From Bacillota bacterium (GTDB lineage: Bacteria > Bacillota > Clostridia > Acetivibrionales > DTU013), in contig JAEZRE010000017.1 of the NCBI GenBank assembly GCA_023412915.1, positions 62,001 to 126,000 of the forward strand: a stretch of DNA of 64,000 nt, given 5' to 3'. Below are positions 33,350 to 40,739 of the stretch, piece by piece. Both the position numbers and the translations under genes were made by a program. A model generated the notes under the pieces. It was not told where the DNA came from and did no database searches. It saw only the letters and a program-made list of their open reading frames with translations. Numbering within the stretch: the first letter of the stretch is position 1; the number at the start of each line of letters is the position of its first letter.

Positions 33350-34708
33350 ATGAGCGAAGGTTGGTCATATATCTGGGATATACTTGTGATTTGTTTGTTT
33401 CTCGGTCTTGCCACATACATCAAAAGAAGCTTCAGGTTCTTCGAAAGATTCTTTATTCCAAACGCCATAATTGCAGGCTTTATAGGCCTTCTTCTCGGAC
33501 CTCAGGTTATTCGGCTCGTAAGTTTCAATTCCGAGCATCTCGGCACCATAATATACCATTTGATGTCCGTAGGTTTCATTGCGCTTGCGTTAAAGGACCG
33601 CAGCGGCAATGTTAAAAACAGGGATATCGTAAATACGGGCATCATTATAGTAAACGGCTATGTACTGCAGGGAATCATCGGCTTCGGCTTGTCGCTGCTT
33701 ATGGCCTATACGTTTTTACCCAAGCTCTTCCCCGTTTTCGGTATGCTGCTGCCTCTAGGCTATGGACAAGGCGCAGGTCAGGCTTATTCCATGGGTAAGC
33801 AGTGGGAATCCCTCGGCTTCGTCAACGGCGGCAACATCGGACTCTCGATGGCTGCAATGGGCCTCCTGTGGGCATGTATCGGCGGCATACCCCTGATGAA
33901 CTATCTTATACGAATCAAAAAAATAAAACCCTCGCACAGCATAAGAGAAGACGATTATTCCGTTAAAGGCGAGATCAAAAAGGAAGATATAGGAGATGCG
34001 GAATCGGTAGACGGTTTCACTGTCCAGCTGTTTACCATAGGAATAATATACCTCGCGACTTATCTGGTACTGAAAGGACTTACGGCGGTCCTGGGCAACT
34101 TCGGTACATTCGGGAATACACTCTCCACCATGCTCTGGGGCTTCAGTTTTATCGTAGCCTCGCTGCTTGCAATACTGTTCCGCTTCGTATACGATCTCCT
34201 AAGAAAGAATAAGGTGATCGTACGCGAATATACGAGCAATTTCCTGCTGGAGAGGATCTCGGGAGGAGCCTTCGATTTTATGATCGCAGCCTCCATAGCA
34301 GCCATCTCCATATCGATACTGCGGCAGTATCTGATACCTACTCTTGTAATAAGCACTATCGGAGGTATAATAACAATCGTCTATATCGTGTACACGTGCA
34401 AGAGGATCTACAATACCGATGTTCTGGAAAACATACTGGCGCTTTACGGCAATCTGACCGGTGTTATCTCGACTGGACTCGCACTCGTAAAGGAGATCGA
34501 CCCCAACCTCGAATCTTCAGCCGGCAGGAACCTTGTTCTAGGAAGCGGAGCAGGCCTGTTCGTAGGCTTCCCTCTCATGCTGCTGCTGAATGTGCCGGTG
34601 GTCGGTTTCGTTTCAGGCAGACCGGCGTTATACCTGTGGACGTTGGCAGGGCTTGTCGTCTATTTTATCATGCTTTCGACAGTGCTGCACTTCCGGCGCC
34701 CCAAATAA
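33350..34708 (+). CDS. GltS-like sodium/glutamate symporter family protein
   Basis: Integral membrane protein of 452 aa with about 11-12 hydrophobic segments and a charged cytoplasmic loop at about 195-225. FIPNAIIAGFIGLLLGPQVI near the N terminus and the glycine-rich LPLGYGQGAGQA resemble the GltS re-entrant region, repeated later as GNLTGVISTGLALVKEIDP. It would import an amino acid or other carboxylate with sodium. The exact substrate cannot be read. It follows the acyltransferase by 17 bases with GGAGGCG before the ATG. Confidence 0.75.
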   Translation: MSEGWSYIWDILVICLFLGLATYIKRSFRFFERFFIPNAIIAGFIGLLLGPQVIRLVSFNSEHLGTIIYHLMSVGFIALALKDRSGNVKNRDIVNTGIIIVNGYVLQGIIGFGLSLLMAYTFLPKLFPVFGMLLPLGYGQGAGQAYSMGKQWESLGFVNGGNIGLSMAAMGLLWACIGGIPLMNYLIRIKKIKPSHSIREDDYSVKGEIKKEDIGDAESVDGFTVQLFTIGIIYLATYLVLKGLTAVLGNFGTFGNTLSTMLWGFSFIVASLLAILFRFVYDLLRKNKVIVREYTSNFLLERISGGAFDFMIAASIAAISISILRQYLIPTLVISTIGGIITIVYIVYTCKRIYNTDVLENILALYGNLTGVISTGLALVKEIDPNLESSAGRNLVLGSGAGLFVGFPLMLLLNVPVVGFVSGRPALYLWTLAGLVVYFIMLSTVLHFRRPK

Positions 34709-34811
34709 GGGTCAGGGAAGTAGGCACATTTCTACACACTGTTTGGGACGGAACCTACTGCGGACATCTGCTTCTTACCTCCCTGAAAGCAAACAGGCAA
34801 TAATTAATAGC

Positions 34812-34840
34812 TTCTCTTTTCATATATAAAGAGATATAAT
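34812..34840 (+). promoter_or_regulatory. Possible promoter of mecA
   Basis: A perfect TATAAT (34835-34840) lies 17 bases after a weak TTCTCT. The predicted leader is about 45 bases to the ATG at 34893. Confidence 0.4.
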
Positions 34841-34892
34841 AGAAGCAGGAGTATTCGTAACAGTGCACTACGTGCAAAGATACGAGGTTCAT

Positions 34893-35519
34893 ATGAAGAT
34901 AGAAAGAATAAGCGAAAATATTATTAAAGTTACAATATCATATAACGATCTCGAAGAGCGGAACATAGACCTAAATACGCTTAATTACAACACGCCCGCG
35001 GCACAGGAGTTTTTCTGGGATCTCATGGAACAGGCAGAGGAACAGCTCGGCTTCAATCTTTCCGATTCACAGCTGATAATCGAACCCATACCGGATTCCA
35101 ACGACGGCTTTGTTATAACGATCACCAGGATAGATGAAGACGGTGAATTCGAATCGATTCACAAGTATATTAAGAGCAGGATGAAAAAGAGCGATCTTCG
35201 CGTCAAGAAAAAAGGCAAAAAGATATGCTCACCCCTTTATATCTATTCCTTCAAAAATATCAACGACGTATGCAGTCTCGCAAACAAGCTCGAAGGACTC
35301 TACAGCGGCGATAGTTCGCTTTACAGGTATCGCGAAACCTATTACCTCACTCTCACGAGAAGCGGTCTTGCGCCGGCCAATACAAAGGCATTCGAACTAA
35401 TGCTCAATGAGTTCGGTACCAAAGTTAACAGCATAAGCTTTTTTGACGGCTATCTTAACGAGTATGGTGAAAAAGTAATCGAATATAATGCTCTGGATGT
35501 ACTGAAAAAATTCTATTAA
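34893..35519 (+). CDS. mecA: ClpC adaptor protein MecA
   Basis: Adaptor of 208 aa that delivers substrates to the ClpC-ClpP protease and helps assemble the ClpC hexamer. The N-terminal substrate-binding region is MKIERISENIIKVTISYNDL, the linker is acidic and Ser/Asp-rich, and the C-terminal domain (about residues 100-208) holds YIYSFKNINDVCSLANKL. The ATG at 34893 has GAGG at the right distance, while an upstream GTG at 34863 does not. No clpC is nearby. Its terminator lies inside the convergent amidase gene. Confidence 0.9.
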   Translation: MKIERISENIIKVTISYNDLEERNIDLNTLNYNTPAAQEFFWDLMEQAEEQLGFNLSDSQLIIEPIPDSNDGFVITITRIDEDGEFESIHKYIKSRMKKSDLRVKKKGKKICSPLYIYSFKNINDVCSLANKLEGLYSGDSSLYRYRETYYLTLTRSGLAPANTKAFELMLNEFGTKVNSISFFDGYLNEYGEKVIEYNALDVLKKFY

Positions 35520-35536
35520 CAATACAAAGGAACTCT

Positions 35537-36973
35537 CTATGGGGTATCCAGTTCGGATATAAAAACGAGCTGGATACCTTTTTCATCGAATTCCGGAAGC
35601 ATTTCAGAGATCGCCGCGGCAGTCACTTTTCCGCCTTCCAGGCCAACGTGTCCTATAGCGACTGCCTTACCCTTTTTGAGCGCTATTTCTGCTGCTTCTG
35701 CAAGACGCTTTTTAACAAAGCTTTTAGGCTGCTGTCCGTCCAGGAAAACATCACGTTCGAAGCAAACGACGCCCATTTCAGAGGCTACCTTCATACAAAC
35801 AGGGTGATACGCCGTTTTGCTGTCAACAAAATACATTTCCCTCTCCCTGACCACACCGAGTATAGCTTGAGCAATATCCTCATTCCCGCTCGCCTTCGAG
35901 CCCATATGAATATTTGCCCCCACTGCATAAGGGATATCAGCGAAGGACCTTTCGGCGATGTCCTTAACCCTGTCCGTATCCATTCCCAAAAGAATAGGCT
36001 CAGGCCCAAGCCAGCTCATTTTTCCGTGATATGCTTCCAGCGGCAGGTGTACTATGACCTCATAGCCTTTTTCGTGAGCTTTTTCCGCATCACTATGCGA
36101 ATAATCGAGAAATGGCATCACTGCAAAGGTAATATGCCTGTCGATTGACATCATCTCCTTGACGCCATCCCTGCCCGAACCAAAATCATCGATTATTATG
36201 GCCAGCTTGCCTCCATCGATCTTCGATATGCTTCCGGCATCCTCATAATTACCCGACAGATATTTCTCCACTCCTTCGGATATGGCCTTCGCAAGCTGAT
36301 CCTGGAAAGGTTCCCGGGTAAGCTGACCGCGCTCTTTCGGATTTGATATGAAGGCGGTTTCGGCTATTACTCCGGGAATTTTAGAATGCTTCAGTAAAAA
36401 GTAATTGCTGACCTGCGGATCATGTATCGTGCGTTTTACGCCGTCCACGACCATGCTGTTGAAGGAACGCTGAAGAAGGTATGCCAGTTGGCGGTTTTGT
36501 GTGAATTTTTCACTGTAAAAAACTATTGATCCATCACTGGCAGGTTTGCTGAGATTGCAGTTTACATGAATGCTTACGAATAATTGTGCATTACTGCCGT
36601 TTATTATATCGAGGCGTGCGTTCAGATCCCTCTGATGCCTGCTGCTGCTCGTATCGTTAAGATTATCGAGCGAGACGTCTTTTTCCCTGGTCATTATGAC
36701 CTTATAAGCCTTTTGTTCCAGATAGGCTCTAAGCTTTTCAGCTATGGCGAGGTTTATATCCTTTTCCAGTATGCCATCCTGGTTCGCTCCTCCGTCCACT
36801 CCGCCATGCCCCGGATCTATCACGATGATCCCGCTTTGAGGGTCTGTGAATGAGTTTGCCGGCCTGTTGCTGTTGATGAATAGAGTGCAGGTTGCCAATA
36901 TTACTATTATAAGAATGGATATGGCCGTAAATATGCTCTTTCTGCCAAAAATAAATACTTTTAATCGCTTCAT
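35537..36973 (-). CDS. N-acetylmuramoyl-L-alanine amidase fused to a YibQ-type divergent polysaccharide deacetylase domain
   Basis: A 478-aa membrane-anchored envelope protein. After one membrane segment (residues 13-33) comes an Amidase_3 domain with all zinc and catalytic residues, H56, E70, H136 and E205. It should cut the bond between muramic acid and the stem peptide. From about residue 246 a second domain matches the divergent polysaccharide deacetylase (YibQ/DUF610) family: KLAIIIDDFGSGRDGVKEMM, FAVMPFLDYS, VIVHLPLEAY, VGANIHMGSKA and GHVGLEGG. The two families are usually separate proteins. No strong Shine-Dalgarno sequence precedes the ATG. It lies 63 bases after the VanW-like gene and is probably cotranscribed. 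Confidence 0.92.
   Translation of the reverse strand: MKRLKVFIFGRKSIFTAISILIIVILATCTLFINSNRPANSFTDPQSGIIVIDPGHGGVDGGANQDGILEKDINLAIAEKLRAYLEQKAYKVIMTREKDVSLDNLNDTSSSRHQRDLNARLDIINGSNAQLFVSIHVNCNLSKPASDGSIVFYSEKFTQNRQLAYLLQRSFNSMVVDGVKRTIHDPQVSNYFLLKHSKIPGVIAETAFISNPKERGQLTREPFQDQLAKAISEGVEKYLSGNYEDAGSISKIDGGKLAIIIDDFGSGRDGVKEMMSIDRHITFAVMPFLDYSHSDAEKAHEKGYEVIVHLPLEAYHGKMSWLGPEPILLGMDTDRVKDIAERSFADIPYAVGANIHMGSKASGNEDIAQAILGVVREREMYFVDSKTAYHPVCMKVASEMGVVCFERDVFLDGQQPKSFVKKRLAEAAEIALKKGKAVAIGHVGLEGGKVTAAAISEMLPEFDEKGIQLVFISELDTP
35543..35583 (+). terminator. mecA terminator embedded in the 3' end of the convergent amidase gene
   Basis: A 9-bp stem GGTATCCAG/CTGGATACC (35543-35551 with 35570-35578) is followed by TTTTT on the plus strand. 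The same bases encode the last residues of the amidase fusion on the minus strand, whose stop is at 35537-35539. Confidence 0.75.
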
Positions 36974-37036
36974 TGGCCTGTTTCCAATAGAAATCTACTA
37001 GTATTTATATTCGCCGGTAAAGCATACTATGTTGTT

Positions 37037-38362
37037 CTATTTGTTGTCGTTATCAAGATCCGTACCCGGGGCAATCTGAACTATGGACTTTTCCGCTTCG
37101 TATTGATCAGTACTGATGAGATCCCCGTTTCTGAGGACATTTATGGTGATGCCGTCCTTGCCGGGATTAAGGACCACCCTTTCACCCGGTTTGAGCGAGC
37201 TGTTTTCTACATAATATACTGCCGGAGCAAACTTCTGCACGACTTCCGTGCTTATGGCGAAGTCTTCCGTATTATTCTTCATGCTTCCCGCTATCGCCAC
37301 TGTAACCGAATTCCCCTCAACACGGGCAAATATAGCCAGTTTGTTGGGGTATGGATTGGAAAGCTTCAGGTCGCCCGAATTGCCGGATATCCAGGAATCG
37401 AGCCCCGGCTCTATATAATCAGGCGCCAGCTTATGTTGGTCTCGCACTATCGAAGCCTTTGGTATTCCGGCTGAAAGCATGGCGGCATAAAGCGTAGAAG
37501 CAACCTGGTCATACCCCTCGTTATCATTGTCAAAATTCGCATTCCTGACTTTGAGTTTATCCACGAATGAAAACAAATCGTTCTTATAGCCCTTTTGTGA
37601 AATTATGGTCCCATCGATCGAATCGACAGCCGTTGAGATGCTTTCGACAAGCTGAGGATCCAGAATTTCAGTGGAATATTGCGCCAGTATCTGCTGAATA
37701 TCGTCGAAATCCTTCATTGTCACGTCTGCATTTACCGTCTGCAATATATAATTATTGGATTTTGTAAGCTTGACAGGTTCCCATGGATCCTCCCACAGCT
37801 GTTTCCTTATTACTTCGGCAGCATTATTGACGTCAAGCTTCAAGCCCGATGTATCGGCTTTCTTTCTTACTACGCCGTCTTCGAAAGTTATCTCGGCATT
37901 TTCCGGCTTTATGTAAAGCTTTTCTGAAAGCTCCGCCAATTTAACCCTTAACTTGCTTTCATTGAACTTTATCACAGGATGGACGTCTTTATTTTTGTTA
38001 CCCAAGCTCAGTTCCAAAAGCTCCGGGATGTTCCCGGCGTTGTTCAATGACTTTAGGTACTGAAGCGTGGAATTGTCGTCAAAAGCCGCATCGATTACCG
38101 CATAGGGCACTTCCACCGGTTTACTGCCTTCTACAGCCAATACCAGCGTACCTTTTTTCAATTTTTCGGTACAAGAGGCTTCGATTTTAGAAACCGCATC
38201 AGAATACGGCATGCTCCCTATGGAAATGCCGTCGACAGTTACACTCGCAGGTACGTTATCGAGTGATGCGCCGTATAAAACGGCGATCCCTGCTGTAACC
38301 GCAAGTGTGCTTTGAATTGCTATGAGTAAGAAAATAAGCGGTGTTTTACGTTTTTTAACCAC
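37037..38362 (-). CDS. VanW-like, YoaR-type membrane-anchored protein with degenerate VanW motif
   Basis: A 441-aa protein with one N-terminal membrane segment (residues 8-30) and an extracellular region. Residues about 35-245 look like the peptidoglycan-binding repeats (PG_binding_4 type) of YoaR proteins. The VanW region at about 250-370 keeps the frame NEGYDQVASTLYAAMLSAGI, YIEPGLDSWI and DLKLSNPYPNKL, but the usual Gly-Gly-x-Cys-Gln segment before STLY is missing. A C-terminal stretch of about 60 residues (LKPGERVVLNPGKDGITINV) resembles a G5-like domain. The start is GTG 38362 with GGAG upstream. The role is probably in the cell wall, mechanism unknown. Confidence 0.72.
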   Translation of the reverse strand: MVKKRKTPLIFLLIAIQSTLAVTAGIAVLYGASLDNVPASVTVDGISIGSMPYSDAVSKIEASCTEKLKKGTLVLAVEGSKPVEVPYAVIDAAFDDNSTLQYLKSLNNAGNIPELLELSLGNKNKDVHPVIKFNESKLRVKLAELSEKLYIKPENAEITFEDGVVRKKADTSGLKLDVNNAAEVIRKQLWEDPWEPVKLTKSNNYILQTVNADVTMKDFDDIQQILAQYSTEILDPQLVESISTAVDSIDGTIISQKGYKNDLFSFVDKLKVRNANFDNDNEGYDQVASTLYAAMLSAGIPKASIVRDQHKLAPDYIEPGLDSWISGNSGDLKLSNPYPNKLAIFARVEGNSVTVAIAGSMKNNTEDFAISTEVVQKFAPAVYYVENSSLKPGERVVLNPGKDGITINVLRNGDLISTDQYEAEKSIVQIAPGTDLDNDNK

Positions 38363-38415
38363 AAATATCCAACTCCATAAGTCTTTTCTTTTGTTGTAGC
38401 TGAACTAAACAAATT

Positions 38416-38447
38416 AAAAGTATAAAGCGTGAATGCCTTATACTTTT
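38416..38447 (-). terminator. Intrinsic terminator of the PRC-barrel gene
   Basis: A 10-bp stem AAAAGTATAA/TTATACTTTT (38416-38425 with 38438-38447). On the minus strand it is followed by AATTTGTTT, and it lies just after the PRC-barrel stop at 38457. Confidence 0.7.
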
Positions 38448-38456
38448 ATTTTAGTT

Positions 38457-39281
38457 TTATGCCCTGTTGTTCATTACGAGTTCTATCAGTTTGTCCTTTG
38501 CTTTGGCTTCATCGATTATTGCGTCGTCGATCTGCATCCCTTCGCTGATAATGACACTGCCGGTGTTGTCCACGATCGTCTTGGTGGCGTATCTGCCCTT
38601 CAGGTACTGACGCTGGCGCTGTTCAAAAAGTACCGAAGCGTTGTCTTCTTCCGCTGTTGCCGGTTGCGGTTCTGCGGTTGCGGCCGGTTCAGCGTATTCA
38701 TCAGGCAGTGACGGCGTATAAGCTATATATGAATTATTTTTTTTTTCGAAATCCCCGGTGCCCGGTTCGGAATCCAATTGTGCCGCGGTATCAAGAAGCG
38801 AAGCTTCCACATCCTCTTTGACTACGGTCAGGTTCTTTCCGAAGGTGATGACCGAGTCGCGCGGTATTAGACGTATCTGTTTCTGTGTTATATCCGCAAT
38901 GAATTCAAGACCTGTGATCCTGCAGCTGTCATTGTCATCGATATATATATCGCCGATCTCTCCGATCAGGCTGCCTTTTTTGGTAAGCACCTTGGTGCCC
39001 TTTACCCTGATATCGTTCTGAAGAAGCTGGATGGCTGCGGGGATCTTGCTGATATCGGTGATGACTCCGCCGTTCTCTATAGTCAGTGCATATTCCCCGA
39101 TTCCAAGTACATCGTCTGTCGGGATCACCTTGGCGCTGAATATCTGTATGCCGCTATCCACAACGATATAATCAATGGCTCCCCTGTCTGCATTAATGAT
39201 TATACTTTTTACCCTGCCGACTTCAAGACCGTCGGATATACTTATTATGGGTAATCCAAGTATCTTTTGAGTTTTTTTCAT
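38457..39281 (-). CDS. PRC-barrel domain protein
   Basis: A 274-aa soluble protein with two PRC-barrel modules, at about residues 5-75 (ILGLPIISISDGLEVGRVKS) and 92-165 (VKGTKVLTKKGSLIGEIGDI). PRC barrels bind RNA or protein partners in photosynthesis, ribosome maturation and sporulation proteins. The C-terminal 100 residues are Ala/Pro/Glu-rich, then charged. AAGGAGG precedes the ATG. It follows the anchored repeat protein by 44 bases, and a terminator lies behind it. No specific function can be read. Confidence 0.85.
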   Translation of the reverse strand: MKKTQKILGLPIISISDGLEVGRVKSIIINADRGAIDYIVVDSGIQIFSAKVIPTDDVLGIGEYALTIENGGVITDISKIPAAIQLLQNDIRVKGTKVLTKKGSLIGEIGDIYIDDNDSCRITGLEFIADITQKQIRLIPRDSVITFGKNLTVVKEDVEASLLDTAAQLDSEPGTGDFEKKNNSYIAYTPSLPDEYAEPAATAEPQPATAEEDNASVLFEQRQRQYLKGRYATKTIVDNTGSVIISEGMQIDDAIIDEAKAKDKLIELVMNNRA

Positions 39282-39325
39282 GTAAAAAAACCTCCTTCAT
39301 TTGGTGCAAATACCTTAAGTCAAGC

Positions 39326-40531
39326 CTATACTGCAGTCAGGTTCTTCCTGATCTCTTCCTTCACCGAAATATCCATTGTATCGCCATATGTCTCGTAGTA
39401 ACTGTTCAATATGTCCAGCGCGAGTTCCCGTTGACCCAATGACTTATACATCACACAAATATCAAGTATTATCCAGAAGGTAAGTTCTTTATTGGGCTTT
39501 TTATCAAGAGCGTACATATGATGAAGAATCGCGCTCTCGAAATCCCCTGCTCCCTTTAGCCTGAATGCTTCATTGATACATTCCTCTATAGTCAGAGTAT
39601 TTCTATCATGTACAATGTTTTCTATACCCATTTTATCAATATTTTCATTGCTGTCAACAGAAATTTCTAAGTTATTCTCCATGACTGCTGCATTTTCGTC
39701 AATATTCGCCAAAATACCGTCAGTGGCAGGCATTATTGCCTCATTTGCCGCTTTCGCAGGCTCCGACGCGGTTACGCCATCTTCCAGCGCCATTTTGGTC
39801 ATTTCTGTTATTTCGGTCATTTCTGCCATGCCGGCTGAGTCATACTCTTCACGTGTTTCTATTGCATTAATTTCTGCTGACATTCCGGCTGCAGTGTCTA
39901 CTTCCGGTAGTTCCACTTCAGAAGCTTCCTCAGCCATTTCTGATGCGGTGGCTTCACTGAAAGCTTCCAATACAGCAGCGCCCGGCGCTTCCTGTGCGGT
40001 CGCCGCCGACTCGCCTTCGCCGGCCGTATATGACGCGCTTTGGTATGCGGTGTTTGTATTTGCCGCAGCTTCCATAACGTTTGTCTCCGCTGTTTGAACC
40101 GGCATATTTTCATTAACGCCGCTTTGCTCATGCTCTCCTATGAAATTGACAAATATCTGTTCAAGGTAGTTGTCAGCCTCGGCTGACGCTTTATCGGATG
40201 CACCGCCTTCAGACGCATCGGACGTTTTCTTTTTTGCTCCCGTCCCGTTTATTATAAACGAAATAACCATGCTCAGTATCGCAACAATCAATAAATAAGC
40301 CGCGACCGTTATCAGGAGAGTAACTGTGGAGGAAGCGGAAGCGAAGCTTGCGTCCATACCCGATGAAACCAGGCTGAATAACGAGGGAAGCCCAAGGGCT
40401 GTTATAAGCGAGGCCAGTGTTACGGAAAGAAGTGTTCTGAAATTCAATACCTTCATACGATGAAAAATAAGGGATATTACGACCGAACTTACTGCGACTA
40501 CGCCTATCACAGTTACGACATATGCTGGCAT
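39326..40531 (-). CDS. Membrane protein with acidic linker and TPR-like C terminus
   Basis: A 401-aa protein. Three predicted membrane segments lie in the first 100 residues (YVVTVIGVVAVSSVVISLIF, FRTLLSVTLASLITALGLP and TLLITVAAYLLIVAILSMVI). A long low-complexity Ala/Glu/Met/Thr-rich acidic linker (about 105-310) with repeated MTEITEM-type units follows. The C-terminal 85 residues are TPR-like (AFRLKGAGDFESAILHHMYA, LDICVMYKSLGQRELALDIL). AGGAGGTG at ideal spacing fixes ATG 40531. It lies between lon and the PRC-barrel gene, all on the minus strand. The family is not recognised; a scaffold for partners at the membrane is a guess. Confidence 0.75.
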   Translation of the reverse strand: MPAYVVTVIGVVAVSSVVISLIFHRMKVLNFRTLLSVTLASLITALGLPSLFSLVSSGMDASFASASSTVTLLITVAAYLLIVAILSMVISFIINGTGAKKKTSDASEGGASDKASAEADNYLEQIFVNFIGEHEQSGVNENMPVQTAETNVMEAAANTNTAYQSASYTAGEGESAATAQEAPGAAVLEAFSEATASEMAEEASEVELPEVDTAAGMSAEINAIETREEYDSAGMAEMTEITEMTKMALEDGVTASEPAKAANEAIMPATDGILANIDENAAVMENNLEISVDSNENIDKMGIENIVHDRNTLTIEECINEAFRLKGAGDFESAILHHMYALDKKPNKELTFWIILDICVMYKSLGQRELALDILNSYYETYGDTMDISVKEEIRKNLTAV

Positions 40532-40641
40532 TTCACACCTCCTCGGACCAAGTGAAAATTTGTCGTAAATCGACATATAGATAGCATAATTCGATATTAA
40601 ACCGCATAATTCCTTTATTTTATGATATTTTTATGAAATGT

Positions 40642-40711
40642 AACGCAAAGGGACGGTTCTTTTGTTCCATTTCCGCTCGCGGAAGTGGAATAAAAGAACC
40701 GTCCCTGCGTT
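40642..40711. repeat. 70-bp near-perfect inverted repeat, REP-like, containing GGGACGGTTCTTTT
   Basis: Two arms of about 33 bases (40642-40676 and 40679-40711) share GGGACGGTTCTTTT and a CCGC/GCGG tip, differing by a 2-base gap and two substitutions. Copies with this core are frequent in Clostridia and other Firmicutes genomes (recalled, not searched). It lies between lon and the downstream membrane-protein gene and could fold as a long RNA hairpin there. Confidence 0.75.
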
Positions 40712-40739
40712 TAAGTCCCTTAAGTTTCACAGCCTTTAT

